Notes under the pieces: generated by a model
Told to the model about the DNA's origin: nothing
What the model saw: only the letters and a program-made list of their open reading frames with translations
Database searches by the model: none
Origin: Chloranthus sessilifolius
Taxonomy: Eukaryota; Streptophyta; Magnoliopsida; Chloranthales; Chloranthaceae
Length of the DNA: 64,000 nucleotides
Reading direction: 5' to 3'
Assembly: GCA_021018995.1 (NCBI GenBank)
Contig: CM037592.1
Span: 75,147,301-75,211,300, forward strand
Program-made: the position numbers and the translations under genes
Part shown: piece by piece, positions 22,766 through 36,400 of the stretch
How positions within the stretch are numbered: the first letter of the stretch is position 1
Layout: each line of letters opens with the position of its first letter

Positions 22766-24770
22766 GTGCTGTATGTACTTGTCTTTACTTGCAGTTTGTG
22801 GGTATGTATGCTGGGTAGGAGGTCTTTTAACCCTGATTTAGAACCTCCAAATCTTGAGATAGAGAGAGCCCTTAGACTTAGACAAACCCCACAAACCCCT
22901 ACTTTTAATGTTGAGCTAGTTGTGATGGTTGAGCAACAAAGAACACTGAAGGAATACTATGCACCAGGGGTATATTCATCCCCCTTCTACATTCAATTTC
23001 CAGCAGCAGAAGGCAATTATAAAATCAAATCCTCAACCATCCATTATATGGGTCTTTTACGTTAAGAAAACCCATATAAGAACATAGATGAGTTCCTTGC
23101 TTTATGCACCACATTCAATATTACTGGCTTGGGAGAAGAAGCCACCAAAATATGCCTTTTTCCTTTTTCCCTAAAGGATAAGGCCAGAACATGGCTCTCC
23201 ATGCTCCCAGCAAACATCATAAAATCCTGGAATGACTTTCAATGCCAATTTTTGGCTAAATTTTTTCCTATGTCTAAAACCAGCAAGTTGAGGAAGAGCA
23301 TAATTTCCTTTGCTCAATTCTCAATTGAAGATTTCCATGGAGCATGTGAAAGATTTAAAGAGCTGTTGAAGTAATGTCCACACCATCAAATTCCTCAGTG
23401 ATAGCTTGTCCAGAGCTTCTACCAAGGAATTGATCCCAAGTGTAGGGATATGGTGGATGGCTCATGTGGGGGTACTTACCCTACAAGATAGTTGAAGAGG
23501 CTTGGGAACTTTTTGATATCATTAGTGAGAATTCCATGCAGCAAGAGTCTTTATCCCGCAATGATATTGAGACTCTAGCTAAAATGCTAAAAGAAGCCAC
23601 CTCTAGAGGAAAGATGTATGAAGTCAATGTATCCAATGACTTGGAAAGGAAGGTGGACAGTCTGAGCCTAAAATTTGACAAGCTAATGAGTGTGATGTAG
23701 CCTAGAATGGCCGCACAAGTGGAAGAGGCATGTTTGATATGCCCGTCACCAACACAGTCCCTTGAGGACTGTCCATCAGCTAGTCAATACCCTGAACTGG
23801 TCATGGAGCATACAAATCCTGCCCAATCATATGGGCAGCAGCCTGCTGGGTATCAATGGAGAAACCACCCCAATTTGAGGTGGAGACAGGACAATTATCA
23901 GTCACCCCAGTAGCAGCAGCCTTCATTGCAATACAGACCATTGCCACAGTATCATCAGGGGTATGCACCTAGACAACCCTTCCAGCAGTCTGTCCCATAG
24001 CCAAGGCAATTGACTTTTCGACCACCATAGTCTAGAGCCCCCTCTTTTGAGGAATAGGTTTTGGCATCACTGCAAAACTTAGGATCTTTATCACAAACTG
24101 TGAACTCTCACAATCAAAGCATAAAGAAAATTGAAGACCAGTTTGGTCAAATCTCCAATGCTTTGACCAAAAGAGAGGTGGGAAGGCTTTCAAGTCAAAC
24201 CATGAACAACCTAAAGGGTCAATATATGATTGGTGAAGGTTCCTCAACCCATGAGGAAGCTAAAGCAATCACTACCCTAAGGAGTGGTAAGGTGGTGGAC
24301 AACCAAGTGAGTATGGAGGAAGAGAAGAGTGCAGGAGAGAAAAGGGACTCATTCCCTGCTGCTGTGCAGTAGGAGTACAATAATGGGGCTGTTGTTGAGC
24401 CCAACAAAAAGTAAAAAATGAGAAAAGTAAAATGAAAAAAAATGTTGATGAGATAGCTAGGCATGCAGCTAAGGTACCAGCAGTACCACAACTGCCATTT
24501 TCTCATGCTCTTACAGGCCCCTCTCCTTTCGATAAGGGGAATGCTAGAATGGAGGAAATGTTGGAGATCTCCAAGCAAGTTAAGATCAATTTACCTCTTC
24601 TTGATGCCATTAAATAGGTCCCAGCCTATGCCAAGTTCCTCAAGGACCTGTATACACAAAAGAGGAAAGCAAGGATCCATCTATCCAAGAAGGTCTTTGC
24701 AGCTGAGAAAGTAAAGTTAGTTTTGTCTATTACCACACCAACCAAACTCCAGGACCCAGAGATGCCTACC
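22766..24770 (+). pseudogene. gag: Athila gag and start of protease linker, broken
   Basis: The Gag nucleocapsid precursor is recognisable from GRRSFNPDLEPPNLEIERAL through the capsid region GEEATKICLFPFSLKDKARTW and FLAKFFPMSKTSKLRKSI (23129-23370) to the linker with HTQSIKKIEDQFGQISNAL (about 24115). The exact start is unclear: ORF starts at 22766 and 22804 are possible. Stops at 23064, 23372, 23698, 23911, 24370 and 24615 fragment it. The frame is interrupted at 24770 by the minus-strand element, inside LQDPEMP-T. It resumes at 37423 as TISCIIGDH, so the insertion hit a gag-pol frame. Confidence 0.9.
24766..24770 (+). repeat. Target-site duplication CTACC, left copy
   Basis: CTACC flanks the minus-strand Athila-like element here and at 37418-37422. 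Removing one copy plus the element rejoins the Athila reading frame. Confidence 0.92.
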
Positions 24771-27700
24771 TGTTGAGATTATTTTAGATGCTTGCAATTA
24801 TTATTCAAATGAGATGGTAAAAATCAGAATAAAAGGGTGGAATGAAAGGGATGGAGCAAAACACAAAGCAAACACAACATAGCAATCTAAAATACACAGA
24901 CCTGCAAGATACAGGGCTTGTTGTAGCATGTTTTATGAAGTAAGAGTTTGTCCCATGAAGAGTATTGATCAAAACCTGAAGGGTTGTATAGTAATTCAAG
25001 ATCTGGCTACAGATCTGGCAACTCTAAACCTAAACTAGAAAGCAAGGTAAAGAGAGGAGCTTTAGGTGTCATAAAAATACACTAAAACTAAGAAAAATAG
25101 AAATAAAACTACAGCTAAAAGAAAAGGAAGAAGAAGATGGATGTAGTGTGAGAAAATAAGTAAAAATGATAAAGAAGTAGACAAATAATGATAAATCAGT
25201 TTTGCAACTCAGTGTTAGACATGAATCTGTAGCAATCCTCTAGATGGCTATAAGCGCATATACAAGGTAGAAGAATACAAATCAACGCCTGTAATTTAGA
25301 CTGCTCTCTTAAGGCTATAATCTGTCCACTTAAATGGTCACAGACTATCCTAGGGAGATGACCAAATCACATTGATTAAATAAGAAAAATAACCTAACCC
25401 AAGAGAATGGATTGATCTTAAGGCTATAACCTGTCCACTTAAATGGCCACAGGCTATCCATGGGATTTCCTCCATTCAACAAATTAAATCAGAACATGAA
25501 TACCATTGCAGACACTATGTTTGTAAGGCTACAAGCTTATGCATCCATAGGAGCAAATAATCCTTGAAAATCTAATGGAAATCACAGACAATCAGAGGCT
25601 GAATGGGGACTTAGACTCTGCTGGTCATTGCTACAAAAAGGCTTGCAATGACCCAGCTCACAAGTCTGCAAACTCTACAAAATCTCAGGTCAAAACACTG
25701 ATGATGGTGATGCAAAACAAAGTAGAGATTGGCTCAACAACAATCTCTCACTAGGATATATGCACAAGTGCGGAGAAGAAGAATTCATCTCAGATTTGTG
25801 ACTTAGACCAGCTTTATACTCTGTCCACTTAAATGGTCAATGAACATCCTCAGAGATGATTAGATAGAACAAGAAAACTACAGCTTCCACCATGGTCACA
25901 AGGCTACAAGCTCAGGCAACCATGGGAGCATCAAACCCATAAAAATCCATGAAAAATACAGAAAAATACAAATTTAATGGAGCTTTAAAAATAGCGTTTC
26001 ATTGAATAAAAGGAACTTACAATGATCTGCCCTCAAGGTAATAGCCTGTTCAAACCCCAAAACAGCTCACTCTATTCAAAGAAAACCCATTTCAAAACTA
26101 AAATAAACTATCTGCTACATTAAGCTTTAACTCAGCATTACTGCTGAGCTAAGGAAGAAGAAAGGGAAAAAGAAAAAAAAAGGGAAATTAAACCCTAGAA
26201 AATCCTAAAATATTACTAAAGTGATCCAGCTATTCTAGATGATCTCAGGCTAATCCTGGATGTTTTTACAAGAAAACTATAGCTCTATTTATATACAATC
26301 GATGGCAGTAGCTATGTGCATTGGCCAGTCAGAAGTGAGGAGGTTTGGAGCTGATTTCGTGGCCCATCTGTGGCCCTTGGATGCCTTGGGATGTGTGAGA
26401 CATTGGGATGAGTGCACTAGAAGGTGTGAAATCCCTAAAATATCCTTGGAGTTTGAAAATAGCTGCTGGAATTCATGCCTCACGTAGATGGAGCTTCAGC
26501 ACCTTCACCTTGCCAAGATCTCGCTTAGTTGTCGCTAAGCTGTAGCTTCAAGTTGTGTACCTCGCTTAGTTCTCACTCAACTCTTGCTAAGCTGAAAAAC
26601 AACCCATTATAGGGGCTTGGTAGGCTGAATTGGGGGTATTTTTAGTGCTGCTCACGAAGCTTAAATGTGTGCAGCTTTTATGCTGCTCATGAGGCTCAAA
26701 TGCAAGCTCCAGCTTGCGAGGTATGCAACTCTAGAGGATGGATTTTTGGTCTTCTCGCGAGGCTTAAATGTGTGCAACTTGTATGCTGCTCGGGAGGATG
26801 AAAGCTGCATCTCGCACAGTTCACTTGAAGGCTGCTCACAAAGATCATTTGCACCTCACTAGGTTCAAGTATATGCTGCATTTAAGTCTCATGAGGTTGC
26901 ACTCCAGTAGCAGTTAAGCTCACGATGTTCAAATCTGAAGCATTTAAATCTGTCGCTAGGTTCAATTGGGTGCACAGCAGCTCGCCAGGTTCTCTTGCAG
27001 CTCTTTAACCATGCGAGATCTGCACTCCTCCATATTTTAAACATGTGAGAATTGTATATATGCATAGAACCCCTCGAGAGCTTGTGGAGCAGATTTTTGA
27101 GCCACTCGAGTGGTTGCTCCAGTAACATGCCAAACTCGACAGGTTCACACACATGCTGCTGCAGTTCGCAAGGTTCAAATCAGCAGCTCTACAAACTGCT
27201 CAACTGCATGGTTTGTTGCAGCAAGGCAACTCGACATATTCAAGTGTGACACCATGCACTGCTCGAGGGCATCAAAGCAGCAGTTGTGCTGTTCAAGTGA
27301 TTGCTGCTGCAGCATCTATGGAGTGCTGATCTGCTATATGAAATGCTTGAGTAGTTGGAGAGTGGAGCAGCAGATCTGCTCGAGTACCTACATTTGTGGG
27401 CTGCTGCACACTATTTAAGAACTTGGTTTTCAGCAATGTTGTTGTTGTTTTGCTTGTGCTGCAGCTTGTGTAGCTCGATGGCCTCAGGCCCTGCTGCTGC
27501 ATTCTATTAAGGTGAGCTTGAGTTCTTTGCTGCTGCAGCTTTCCTCTAGTCTATTGCAGCAACAGCTCAGGAGGATGGCACTTTCAGTGTGTAGCTACTC
27601 GGGTGCTGTTGAGTTTCATCGATGGTGTGCAGCTCCAATGGATGGTGTAGCAGCTGCAATTGGATGCAGCAGCAGCTTGTCTTCAAATCCTTGAAGGCCT

Positions 27701-28821
27701 TGTTTCTCAGCAAGCAACTCCATTGATTGGTGCAGCATTATTTGCATGAGCTGCTGGTCTGCAGATTCTCTTTCATCAAGTGCAGCTGCTCATTAGGGCA
27801 CATCACACCAATAGCTGTTATTTGAGAGGTTTGCTTCAGCAGTGTAGGTTGCTGTCATCAAGTGTAGCTGCTGGTTGGTGTTTTTGAGCTTGAAATATAT
27901 ATATGTAGCAGCTCCACAAATTGGAGCAGCAGTAGGTTTTTAAGGTTGCAGCAACAGCTCTTGTGCTTGCTTCTCCATGCAGCCCATGTGGCTTGAATCT
28001 TCAAATCATCAGGTCTCCAGCAGCTTAAAAGCATGAAGGTAGCAGCAACAGCAGCTGCTCAAGGTTGGAACACTTTGAACAGCAGCTTGAGGTGATGCTC
28101 TTACATCAAACCTTCATCATGTGGGGCTCAATCTTAACAGCTATGCAGCATAGATGTATGTTGTTTAAGACGTTAGTAATGCAGCTGCTGACGTGCTTTA
28201 ATTCTTCAGCTCTATAGCCTATATGTGAAGGTTGGCATGGCTTCAATCCTGTAGAAGGTCTTCATTCAACAATTGTTCTTTTGATTGCAGCAGCTGCTCT
28301 CCATACTTGCAGCAGCTGTTCACATAAAGTACAGCTGGTCTGCATGTTAGTGCTTGAGAGGCTTGGTGCAGCAAGTCTTGAATTGCATGGCAGGTTGGTT
28401 GGAGTGCTGGACTACTTCTCATATATGTTGTTGTAGTTGCTGCTTTACTGAGTGTGGTGTGTTCTTTGTATAGTCTGCTCCATCAACAACATGCTCAAGA
28501 GTCATTCCATTTAACTCCACTACAGCAACATTCTATAAACCCTGAGCGTTATCTTTCTCTCTCAGCAGGCCTCCAATGATCCCAAAGCATACTAAAGTTG
28601 CCCCAATGGTGTGAACCACCATGGTGCATCTTCAACAAATTCATCAGCTCCACAACTTAACTCCAAATCCATTCTTCTTGGCTTGAAAATAAAGGATTGC
28701 AGCTTTAGCCATAATTTTCCGGTTATTTTCACAAACACACTTAAAACTCATCATTAGCATGCTCAAAGGTCCATCAAAGGCCAGGTTAAGGGATAAAAGT
28801 GGTACTTTTCAAAGATTAACT
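24771..28821 (-). repeat. 3' LTR of the gag-only element
   Basis: It runs on the minus strand from AGTTAATC (28821) to CTCAACA (24771). Compared with the other LTR it has an extra ~130-base segment near 24905-25030. Between 26500 and 27450 it is crowded with CTCGC/GCGAGG-type words. From 27100 to 28450 it is dense in CAGCAG/CTGCTG words, giving many spurious Ser/Cys/Gln-rich frames. The ~100-base segment near 25250-25420 is partly duplicated (GCTATAAYCTGTCCACTTAA). Confidence 0.9.
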
Positions 28822-28834
28822 CACCCCCAAACCT
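28822..28834 (-). promoter_or_regulatory. Polypurine tract of the gag-only element
   Basis: On the minus strand AGGTTTGGGGGTGA abuts the 3' LTR start, the expected position for plus-strand priming. Confidence 0.8.
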
Positions 28835-31393
28835 AATCTTTGTTAGTCCTCAAGCAAAGAAAAAATAAAAATCAATTATTCAAAACAGAAAATGCCACTT
28901 TCGTAGGGAGCACGGATGTATTTAGCTTATGCATCAAGCCTTTTAAACCCGTAGGTGATACCTAGTGGAGGAGTGAAGTCTCCTGAGGGTTTTCAGTGAA
29001 GACACCTACAAACTTCACCATCAAAATAGTTAAGTAGAGTGCAGCTAATGACAAAACAAGTTTAAAGAAATATAGCATCATTCCACACCCATTCTTTAAA
29101 ATTCAAAGGAAATTACAGCAATAATGCAAACCGATTAAAACTAAAATCAGCAAATGTTTGCATCACCACCATTCAATTCACATCAGAAATACAATGTGCA
29201 AGAATCAGCACTAAGCTTGCCTTAAATTCAAAAATCAGGTTTAGAAACCACCCCAATGAAGTTAAATTTTAGACCCAATCCTCACCAGGGCTATCTCTCA
29301 ATAATGAAAATAAAAAGGGTGTTCACATTCTCATCAGCTCAAGAACAGTCACAGACCCCAAATGGCCTACAAGCATGAGCATAGGCCTTGTTCTAAGTTC
29401 TGACATCCTCAAGTATTTTCACCATAGATTAGACAACTCCACATCTCCACATGACAGCTTATTTCACTTTGGATCAACAAGGTTTTAAAAATGGGTTGTA
29501 ATGTGGCTTATGGGTGAAGTGTATAAATAATGAAGGGGGTAGAATTGATAAAATATTTGAGGAATCAGCATGGTCAGGAGGCGCTTCATGACTTCACAAC
29601 CTTCAATTCAACACAACTTCATCTTCCTTGATATTTTTCAGATCCAAAGTGGTCAGCTTCTTCTCCTCTTTTCAATTTTTAGATGGAGTATTCACTTGAC
29701 TTCTTTTTCTATTATTTATTTATTTTATTATTATTATTATTATTTATTTATTTTTTTATGAAATGCCACACATATACCACTACTACACTGTTGTTTATAA
29801 GTTGCTTTTTCTTTTCCTTCCACCAAATGTTGGACCCCTCTCAGCAATCTTCAACTTCTTCTCCTTTACCTTCTAAAATCTCAGAGTGAGGATCAGGTTG
29901 AATCATGTCAAGAGGTTAAGGTGCAAGTACTCCGATGTTTGCCAAAGAAAAGTAGGATTTTAAAGGCTCAAAGAGTGTAAGCAAAGGTCAGTTGAATGGG
30001 TAGGAAATTTTAAGCTCAAACTGTCCAAATGAATGCCTTAGATCATCTCCTTAGTGTCATGAGTGCTGTCAATCAGTTTTGATTTGGAGGTGCCTAACTT
30101 CTAGTGAAAAGTGTTGAGTCAATCAAACCTTAGAGTGAAAAAAATGCCAAAAATTCTCTTCAAAAGAAATTTGATAGGCCCAAATCTCACTGTGTATGGT
30201 CTTCATTTTAATCCATGAGGTGTATTTTCACCTTTTTCTATCCTCTCTAATTCACTAAGTGCTAATTGAAAATTTTTCTTAATGTTAACTTCATGGTAGT
30301 GCTAATTTTTCAAAGATTTTCAATTTTAAATTTTTCTGCAGAATTTTTAAATTTCCTCTCTATATGATTAGGTGAGAATTGACTTTGTTTATCTCAATTA
30401 AACAAACATTTTATGTAATAAAGTAAACTATTCTGTTGGCCTACCTACCCTGCCATACCCCCAAACCTAACTTAAACAGTGTCCTCACTGTTTCATGCAA
30501 AATATATAGGGACAGCAGGGTTTAAAACAGAAAAACACCCTAAACTACAGTAGAAAATGAAGAGAAAACTAAATAAAAGAAGTAGAAAATTAACCAACAA
30601 AGGGGAAAAAGAGAATATACACAAGATGACTACTAAGAAAATAAAACAGCTACACAAACTCCTAAAAATAGCAAATATAAATTACAGAAATTATACTTAA
30701 AACAGCAGGTATATACAAAACATTCACTAAACTAAACTAAACACATAAAACATTAAAATCCTAAAAATAAATTCCTAAACATGATCTGAGTATGAATCTA
30801 AATTGATGGCACAGAATATTTAGGATTCAAAACACACATTAAAAAGAAGGATTCATACAAAATCAGATCATACAACAACATATATACAAAATAGTCTAGA
30901 TGGGGGTGCATGAATGATAGAAAATTTGATTACCCCATCTAGAACTCAGCTGAACTGGAATGAAAGGCCATACCTTTGCATTTGCAACAAACCTGAATTC
31001 TTCCATTCAGCAGTTGACAGTTGCATGAGAGGTGTAGGGAGCAGCTCCATCTCCATAGCAAGTGGATAAACAAGAACAAGTTGAGGGAAGGAACAGCAGG
31101 GCAGGTGTCCAAATGGTCTATATACTAGCCCTACTGAGCCGCCCGAAATGAGTACTTTTCAACACACACCTCGGCCCTTTCTAGCAGTGAAGGCAAGGTA
31201 TATTCCACTATCTCTCATTAATGACAACAACTGTCACAAAGTCCTCATTTCCTCCATCAAAGCCTTCTCCTTACGAAAAGGAGAAGAACCTTAAAAAGCA
31301 TGAGGAAATGGGCTTCACATGGTAAAAAAAATTTTGATTTTATATATTTATTTTTTTATAATAATAATAATAATAATTATTATTATTATTATT
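28835..31393 (-). other. Non-coding 3' interior of the gag-only element
   Basis: The part 28835-30470 matches the host Athila's 3' non-coding region (42060-43707 on the plus strand). It includes a second polypurine run GGTTTGGGGGTATGG at about 30452-30466 and a TTA/TAA microsatellite near 29720-29755. The part 30470-31345 has no counterpart I can place. A palindromic TAA/ATT microsatellite at about 31355-31393 marks where gag homology stops. Confidence 0.7.
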
Positions 31394-32985
31394 TTAGTTG
31401 GGACTCAACCACAGCCCCGGTTTATTCAGCTTCTCGCTAAATGCACACAGCCTCTTGGCATCTACACAGTCCTGGTTTGCCACCTCCTTCCCATTCCTTG
31501 GGGCGTTGATAGCTCTAGTTTCTTCATGACTTGAAGAGACATCAGCAATCAACTGTGCCCCTCTTGGGTTATTTACAGTTTGGCTCGAAAGCCGACCCTC
31601 TTCCCTTCTCATCAAGGCATTTGAGATATGACCAAGCTGGTCCTCAATTTTTCTGATGCTCGGTGTGTGGGAATCCACAATTTATGTAACGAAGCCAAGG
31701 TTTTGCAATGAAGACAAAACCTGCTCCTCAAAGGAGGGGGCTATAGGTGGAGGTGGGGCTACAACTAACTGACCTGGCTGGGAGGACTAATGAGAAAATT
31801 GTTGTCCTAGTGCATGACCATGGTAGGACTGCTGGTTAGAATTGTAGGGAAAGGCCTGCTGCTACTGGATATGAGGTGAATCAACTTGTCTCCATCGCAG
31901 GTTTGGGTGGTTCCTCCAAGTGTACCCAGCAGGCTGTTGTTCATATGACTGGACAACATTGGCTTGCTCCTTTAAAAATTCAGGGAATGGACCAGCAAAG
32001 AGACAATGAAGATGGGAGCGTGTGAGTGAGTGGCATATGGTGCATGCCTCTTTAACCTTTGTAGCCATGTGGGGCTGCAACACACTCAAAACTTTATCAA
32101 ACATTTTTGACAATGTGTTCACTTTCCTCTCTAGGTTACTGTGTGCAGTTAACTCAAACACTTTTCCCTTAGAAGAGGGTTCATTTGTACCCTAGCAGCT
32201 AGCACAATGTCATTGTTTGACAAGGACTCCTGCTGCATGGAGTTTTCACTTATGACATCAAATAGGTCTCATGTTTCTTCATCAGTCTTGCTAAGGTATG
32301 TGCCACCACTCGATGCATCGATCATAGATCTGCTTTTGGCATCAAGCCCCTAGTAGAAACTGTGTACAAGATGCTACCTGAGGATCTGGCAGTGTGGGCA
32401 CTGCCTTAACAACTCCTTAAATCTGTCCCAAGTCTCATGCATTTGTTCTGTTGGGGACTGAGCAAAAGAGATAATGCTCTTCCTCAACTGACTTGTTTTA
32501 CTGATTGGGAAACATTTAGCCAAGAATTGGAATTGAAGACCATTCCAAGACTGTATGTTGTTTGGTGAGAGTAAGGAGAGCCAAGTGCGGGCCTTATCCT
32601 CTAGTGAAAAAGGAAAGAGCCTCAATTTGGTGGCTTCCTCTCCCAATCCAGCAATATAAAAGGTCATACATAAAGAAAGAAATAGCTCTATATGCTGATA
32701 AGGGTCTTCCTTGCTCAGCCCATGAAAACATGGTAACATTTGGATGGTTGAGGCTTTGATTTCATAATTTTCCATTGCATGAGGGAGTTGAATGCAAGAG
32801 GGGGATGAGTATGCCCCTGGTACATTGTACTCCCTAAGGGGTCTAGGCTGCTCTCCCATCTCAGTTGTTACTAAGTTATCAATAGGGGTGTGTGTTGCTA
32901 AACCAGAGCTCAGGATTCTCTCAATCTCAGGATTTAAAGCTTCCAATTCAGGATTGAGAGACCTCCTTCCTTGCATACAACACAC
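31394..32985 (-). pseudogene. gag: gag of the non-autonomous Athila relative, broken
   Basis: It starts MCCMQGRRSLNPELEALNPE at 32985 and keeps the capsid region GEEATKLRLFPFSLEDKART and FLAKCFPISKTSQLRKSI. This 203-codon block is still open to 32374. It continues through a frame with HSNLERKVNTLSKMFDKVL (32161-31862) to a linker with HTPSIRKIEDQLGHISNAL (31678-31394), with stops between the blocks. It resembles the host Athila gag throughout. The last matching residues are around KPGLWLSPN, after which pol is deleted. Confidence 0.88.
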
Positions 32986-33475
32986 ACACAGTAGAACTAG
33001 GGTAGATCAAAACAAAATAGATTAAAAATACTAAAAATTAAACACTAATGCTGAAGTTTAAGACTACAGGAATGAAAAGATAGCAAAAATGAACCGAAAA
33101 TTAGGGAGATAAAGATGCAAACTAATGCAGGAATGCTCCAGCTGCAGCTAAACTCTCCTATCTGCTATTGTCCCAAGCCTGCAAAAATGAAAAACATCAG
33201 CAGGAATTTATTCAAACACTACACATGTAATAATAGATAATAAATGCAAACTTGAGAGAATACAACTATAATTTATTCGCATTCCTAAGACACCAAAAAG
33301 TCTAAAAACAGCTGTAAATTTTACAAGCACTACAAATACACAAAATAAGCCTATAACAGAAAATAGAGGAAAATATAAAAAGACTCAAAGACAAATTACA
33401 GCTGTCATTTATTCAAACACTACATCTATAATGAATAAAAACTAAACTCAGATCACTATACTTAGATCAAAACTT
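32986..33475 (-). other. Leader of the gag-only element
   Basis: AT-rich untranslated DNA between primer site and gag. No feature stands out. Confidence 0.5.
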
Positions 33476-33492
33476 CCCCGGCAGCGGTGCCA
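33476..33492 (-). promoter_or_regulatory. Primer binding site of the gag-only element (tRNA-Asp type)
   Basis: On the minus strand TGGCACCGCTGCCGGGG follows the LTR end CTCAACA after the spacer AGTTTT, as in the host Athila. Confidence 0.85.
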
Positions 33493-33498
33493 AAAACT

Positions 33499-36400
33499 TG
33501 TTGAGTTTATTTTAGATGCTCGCTATTATTATTAAAATAAGATGGTAAAAATTACAATAAAAAGGTGGAATGAAAGGGATGGAGCAAAACACAAAATAGC
33601 AATCTAAAATACGCAAACCTGCAATAAGCAAGAAAGTAAGGTAAAGAGAGAAGTTTAGGTGTCACAAAAATAAAATAAAACTAAAAAAATAGAAATAAAA
33701 CTACAGCTAAAAGAAAAGGAAGAAGAAGATGGATGTAGTGTGAGAAAATAAAGTAAAAATGATGAAGTAGACAGCTAAGGATAAATCAGTTCTGCAACTC
33801 AGTGTTAGACATGAATTTGTAGCAATCCTCTAGATGGCTACAAGCACATCTACAAGGTAGAAGAATCCAAATCAACTCCTGTAATTTAGACTGCTCTCTT
33901 AAGGCTATAATCTATCCACTTAAATGGTCACAGACTATCCTAGGGAGATGATCAAATCACATAGATTAAATCAGAAAACTAACCTAACCCAATAGAATGG
34001 ATTGATCTAAAGGTTATAACCTGTCCACTTAAATGGTCACAAGCTATCCAAGGGATTTCCTCCATTCAATGAATTAAATCAGAACATGAATACCATTGCA
34101 GACACTATATTTGCAAGGCTACAAGCTCATGCATCCATAGGAGTAAACATCTCTTAAATATATAGTGAAAACCACAGACAATCAGAGGCTGAATGGAGAC
34201 TTAGACTTAGCTGGTCATTGCTACAAAAAGTCTTGCAATGACCCAGCTCACAAATCTACAATCTCTACAAAATCTTAGGTCTAAACACTGATGATGGTGA
34301 TGTAAAACAGAGAAGAGTTTGGCTCAACAACAATCTCTCACTAGGCTACAAGCACAAGTGCGGAGAAGAAGAATCCATCTCAGATCTGTGACTTAGACCA
34401 ACCATAGGGCTATAGTCTTCCTACTTAAATGGTCATAGACTATCCTCAGAGATTATCTTTCCCACAGATGATTAGATAGAACAAGAAAACTGCTACTACC
34501 ACCATGGTCACAAGGCTACAAACTCAGGCAAATATGGGAGCATCAAACCCATAAAAATCTATGAAAAATATAGAAAAATATAGATTTAATGAAGCTTTAA
34601 AAATAGCATTTCATTGAATAAAAGGAACTTACAATGATCTACCCTCAAGCCAACAGCCTGTGTAAATGCTAAAATAGCTCACTCTATTTAAACAAAATCC
34701 ATTGCAAAACTAACATAAACTAGCTGTTACATTAAGCTTTAACTCAGCATTGCTGCTGAGCTAAGGAAGAAGAAAGGGGAAATGAAAATGGAAACTAAAC
34801 CCTAAAAAGCCCTAAAAAATTACTAAAGTGATCCAGCTATTCTGGATGATCTCACGCTATTCCTAGATTCTTTTATAAGAAAACTATAGCTCTATATATA
34901 TACAACCCATGGCGGCAACTATGGGCATTGGCCAATCAAAAGTGAGGACGTTTGGAGCTGATTTCATGGCCCATCTGTGGCCCTTGGATGCCTTGGAAAG
35001 TGTGGGACATTGGGATGTGTGCCCTAGAAGGTGTGAAATCTCAAAAATGTCCCTTGAGTTTGAAAATAGCTGCTGGAATTCGTGCCTTGCACAGATGGAG
35101 CTTCAGCACCTTCACCTCGCCAAGATCTCGCTTAGTTCTCGCTAAGCTATAGCTTCGGGTTGTGTACCTCGCTTAGTTCTCGCTAAGCTGAAAAATTGCC
35201 CATTTTAGGGGTTCGCTTGGCTGAAATGGGCATACATGCTTGCGAGGCTTAAATGTGTGCAGCTTTTATTCTGCTCGCGAGGCTCAAATGGAAGCTGCAG
35301 CTCGCGAGGATCCATATGCAACTCGAGAGGATGGATTTTTGGTCTGGTCGCGAGGCTTAAATGTGTGCAGCTTGTATGCTGCTCGCGAGGATGAATGCAG
35401 CATCTCGCCAAGTTCACTTGAAGGTTGCTCGCTAAGATCATTTGCACCTCGCTAGGTTCAAGTGTATGCCACATTTAAGTCTCACAAGGTTGCACTCCAG
35501 CAGCATTTAAGCTCGCAAGGTTCAAATGTGAACCATTTAAATCTGCTTGCAAGGCTCAATTGGGTGAACAACAACTTGCCAGGTTCTCTTGCAGCTCTTT
35601 AACCACGTGAGATCTGCACTCCTCCATATTTTAAACCATGCGAGAAATGTATATATGCATAGAACCCCTCAACAGCTTGTGGAGCAGCATTTTGAACCAC
35701 TTGAGTGGTTGCTGCAACAACATACCAAACTAGACAGGTTCACACACATGCTGCTGTGGTTCGGAAGGTTCAATTCAGCATCTCTATAAACTGCTCGACT
35801 GCATGGTGTGTTACAGCAAGGCAACTCGGCATATTCAAGTGTGCCACCATGCACTGCTTGAGGGCATCAAAGCAGTAGCTGTGCTATTCAAGTGATTGCT
35901 GCTGCAGCATCAATGGAGTGATGATCTGCTATATGAAATGCTCGAGTAGTTGGAGAGTGGAGCAGCAGATCTGCTCAAGTTCATTCATGTGTGGGCTGCT
36001 GCACACTGTTTGAGAACTTGATTTTCAGCAATATTGCTGTTGTTTTGCTTGTCCTGTAGCTTGTGTAGCTCGATGGCCTCTAGTCCTTCTACTGTATTCT
36101 ATTAAGGTGTGCTTGAGATCTTTGCAGCAGCAACTTGGCTCTAGTCTATTGCAGCAATAGCTCGGGAGGATGGCTCTTTCAGTGTGTAGTTGCTCGGGTG
36201 ATGTTGTGTTTCAGCAATGGTGTGCAACTCCAATGGATGGTGTAGCAGCTGCAATTGGATGCAGTAGTAGCTTGTCTTCAAATCCTTGAAGGCCTTGTTT
36301 CTCAGCAAGCTTCTCCATTGATTGGTGCAGCATTATTTGCATGAGCTGCTGGTCTACAGCTTCTCTTTCATCAAGTGCAGCTACTCATTAGGGCACATCA

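Noticed and set aside
26665-27694. Multiple Ser/Cys-rich frames on both strands
   Set aside because: They come from the CAG/CTG-rich part of the long LTR and are not conserved between its two copies.
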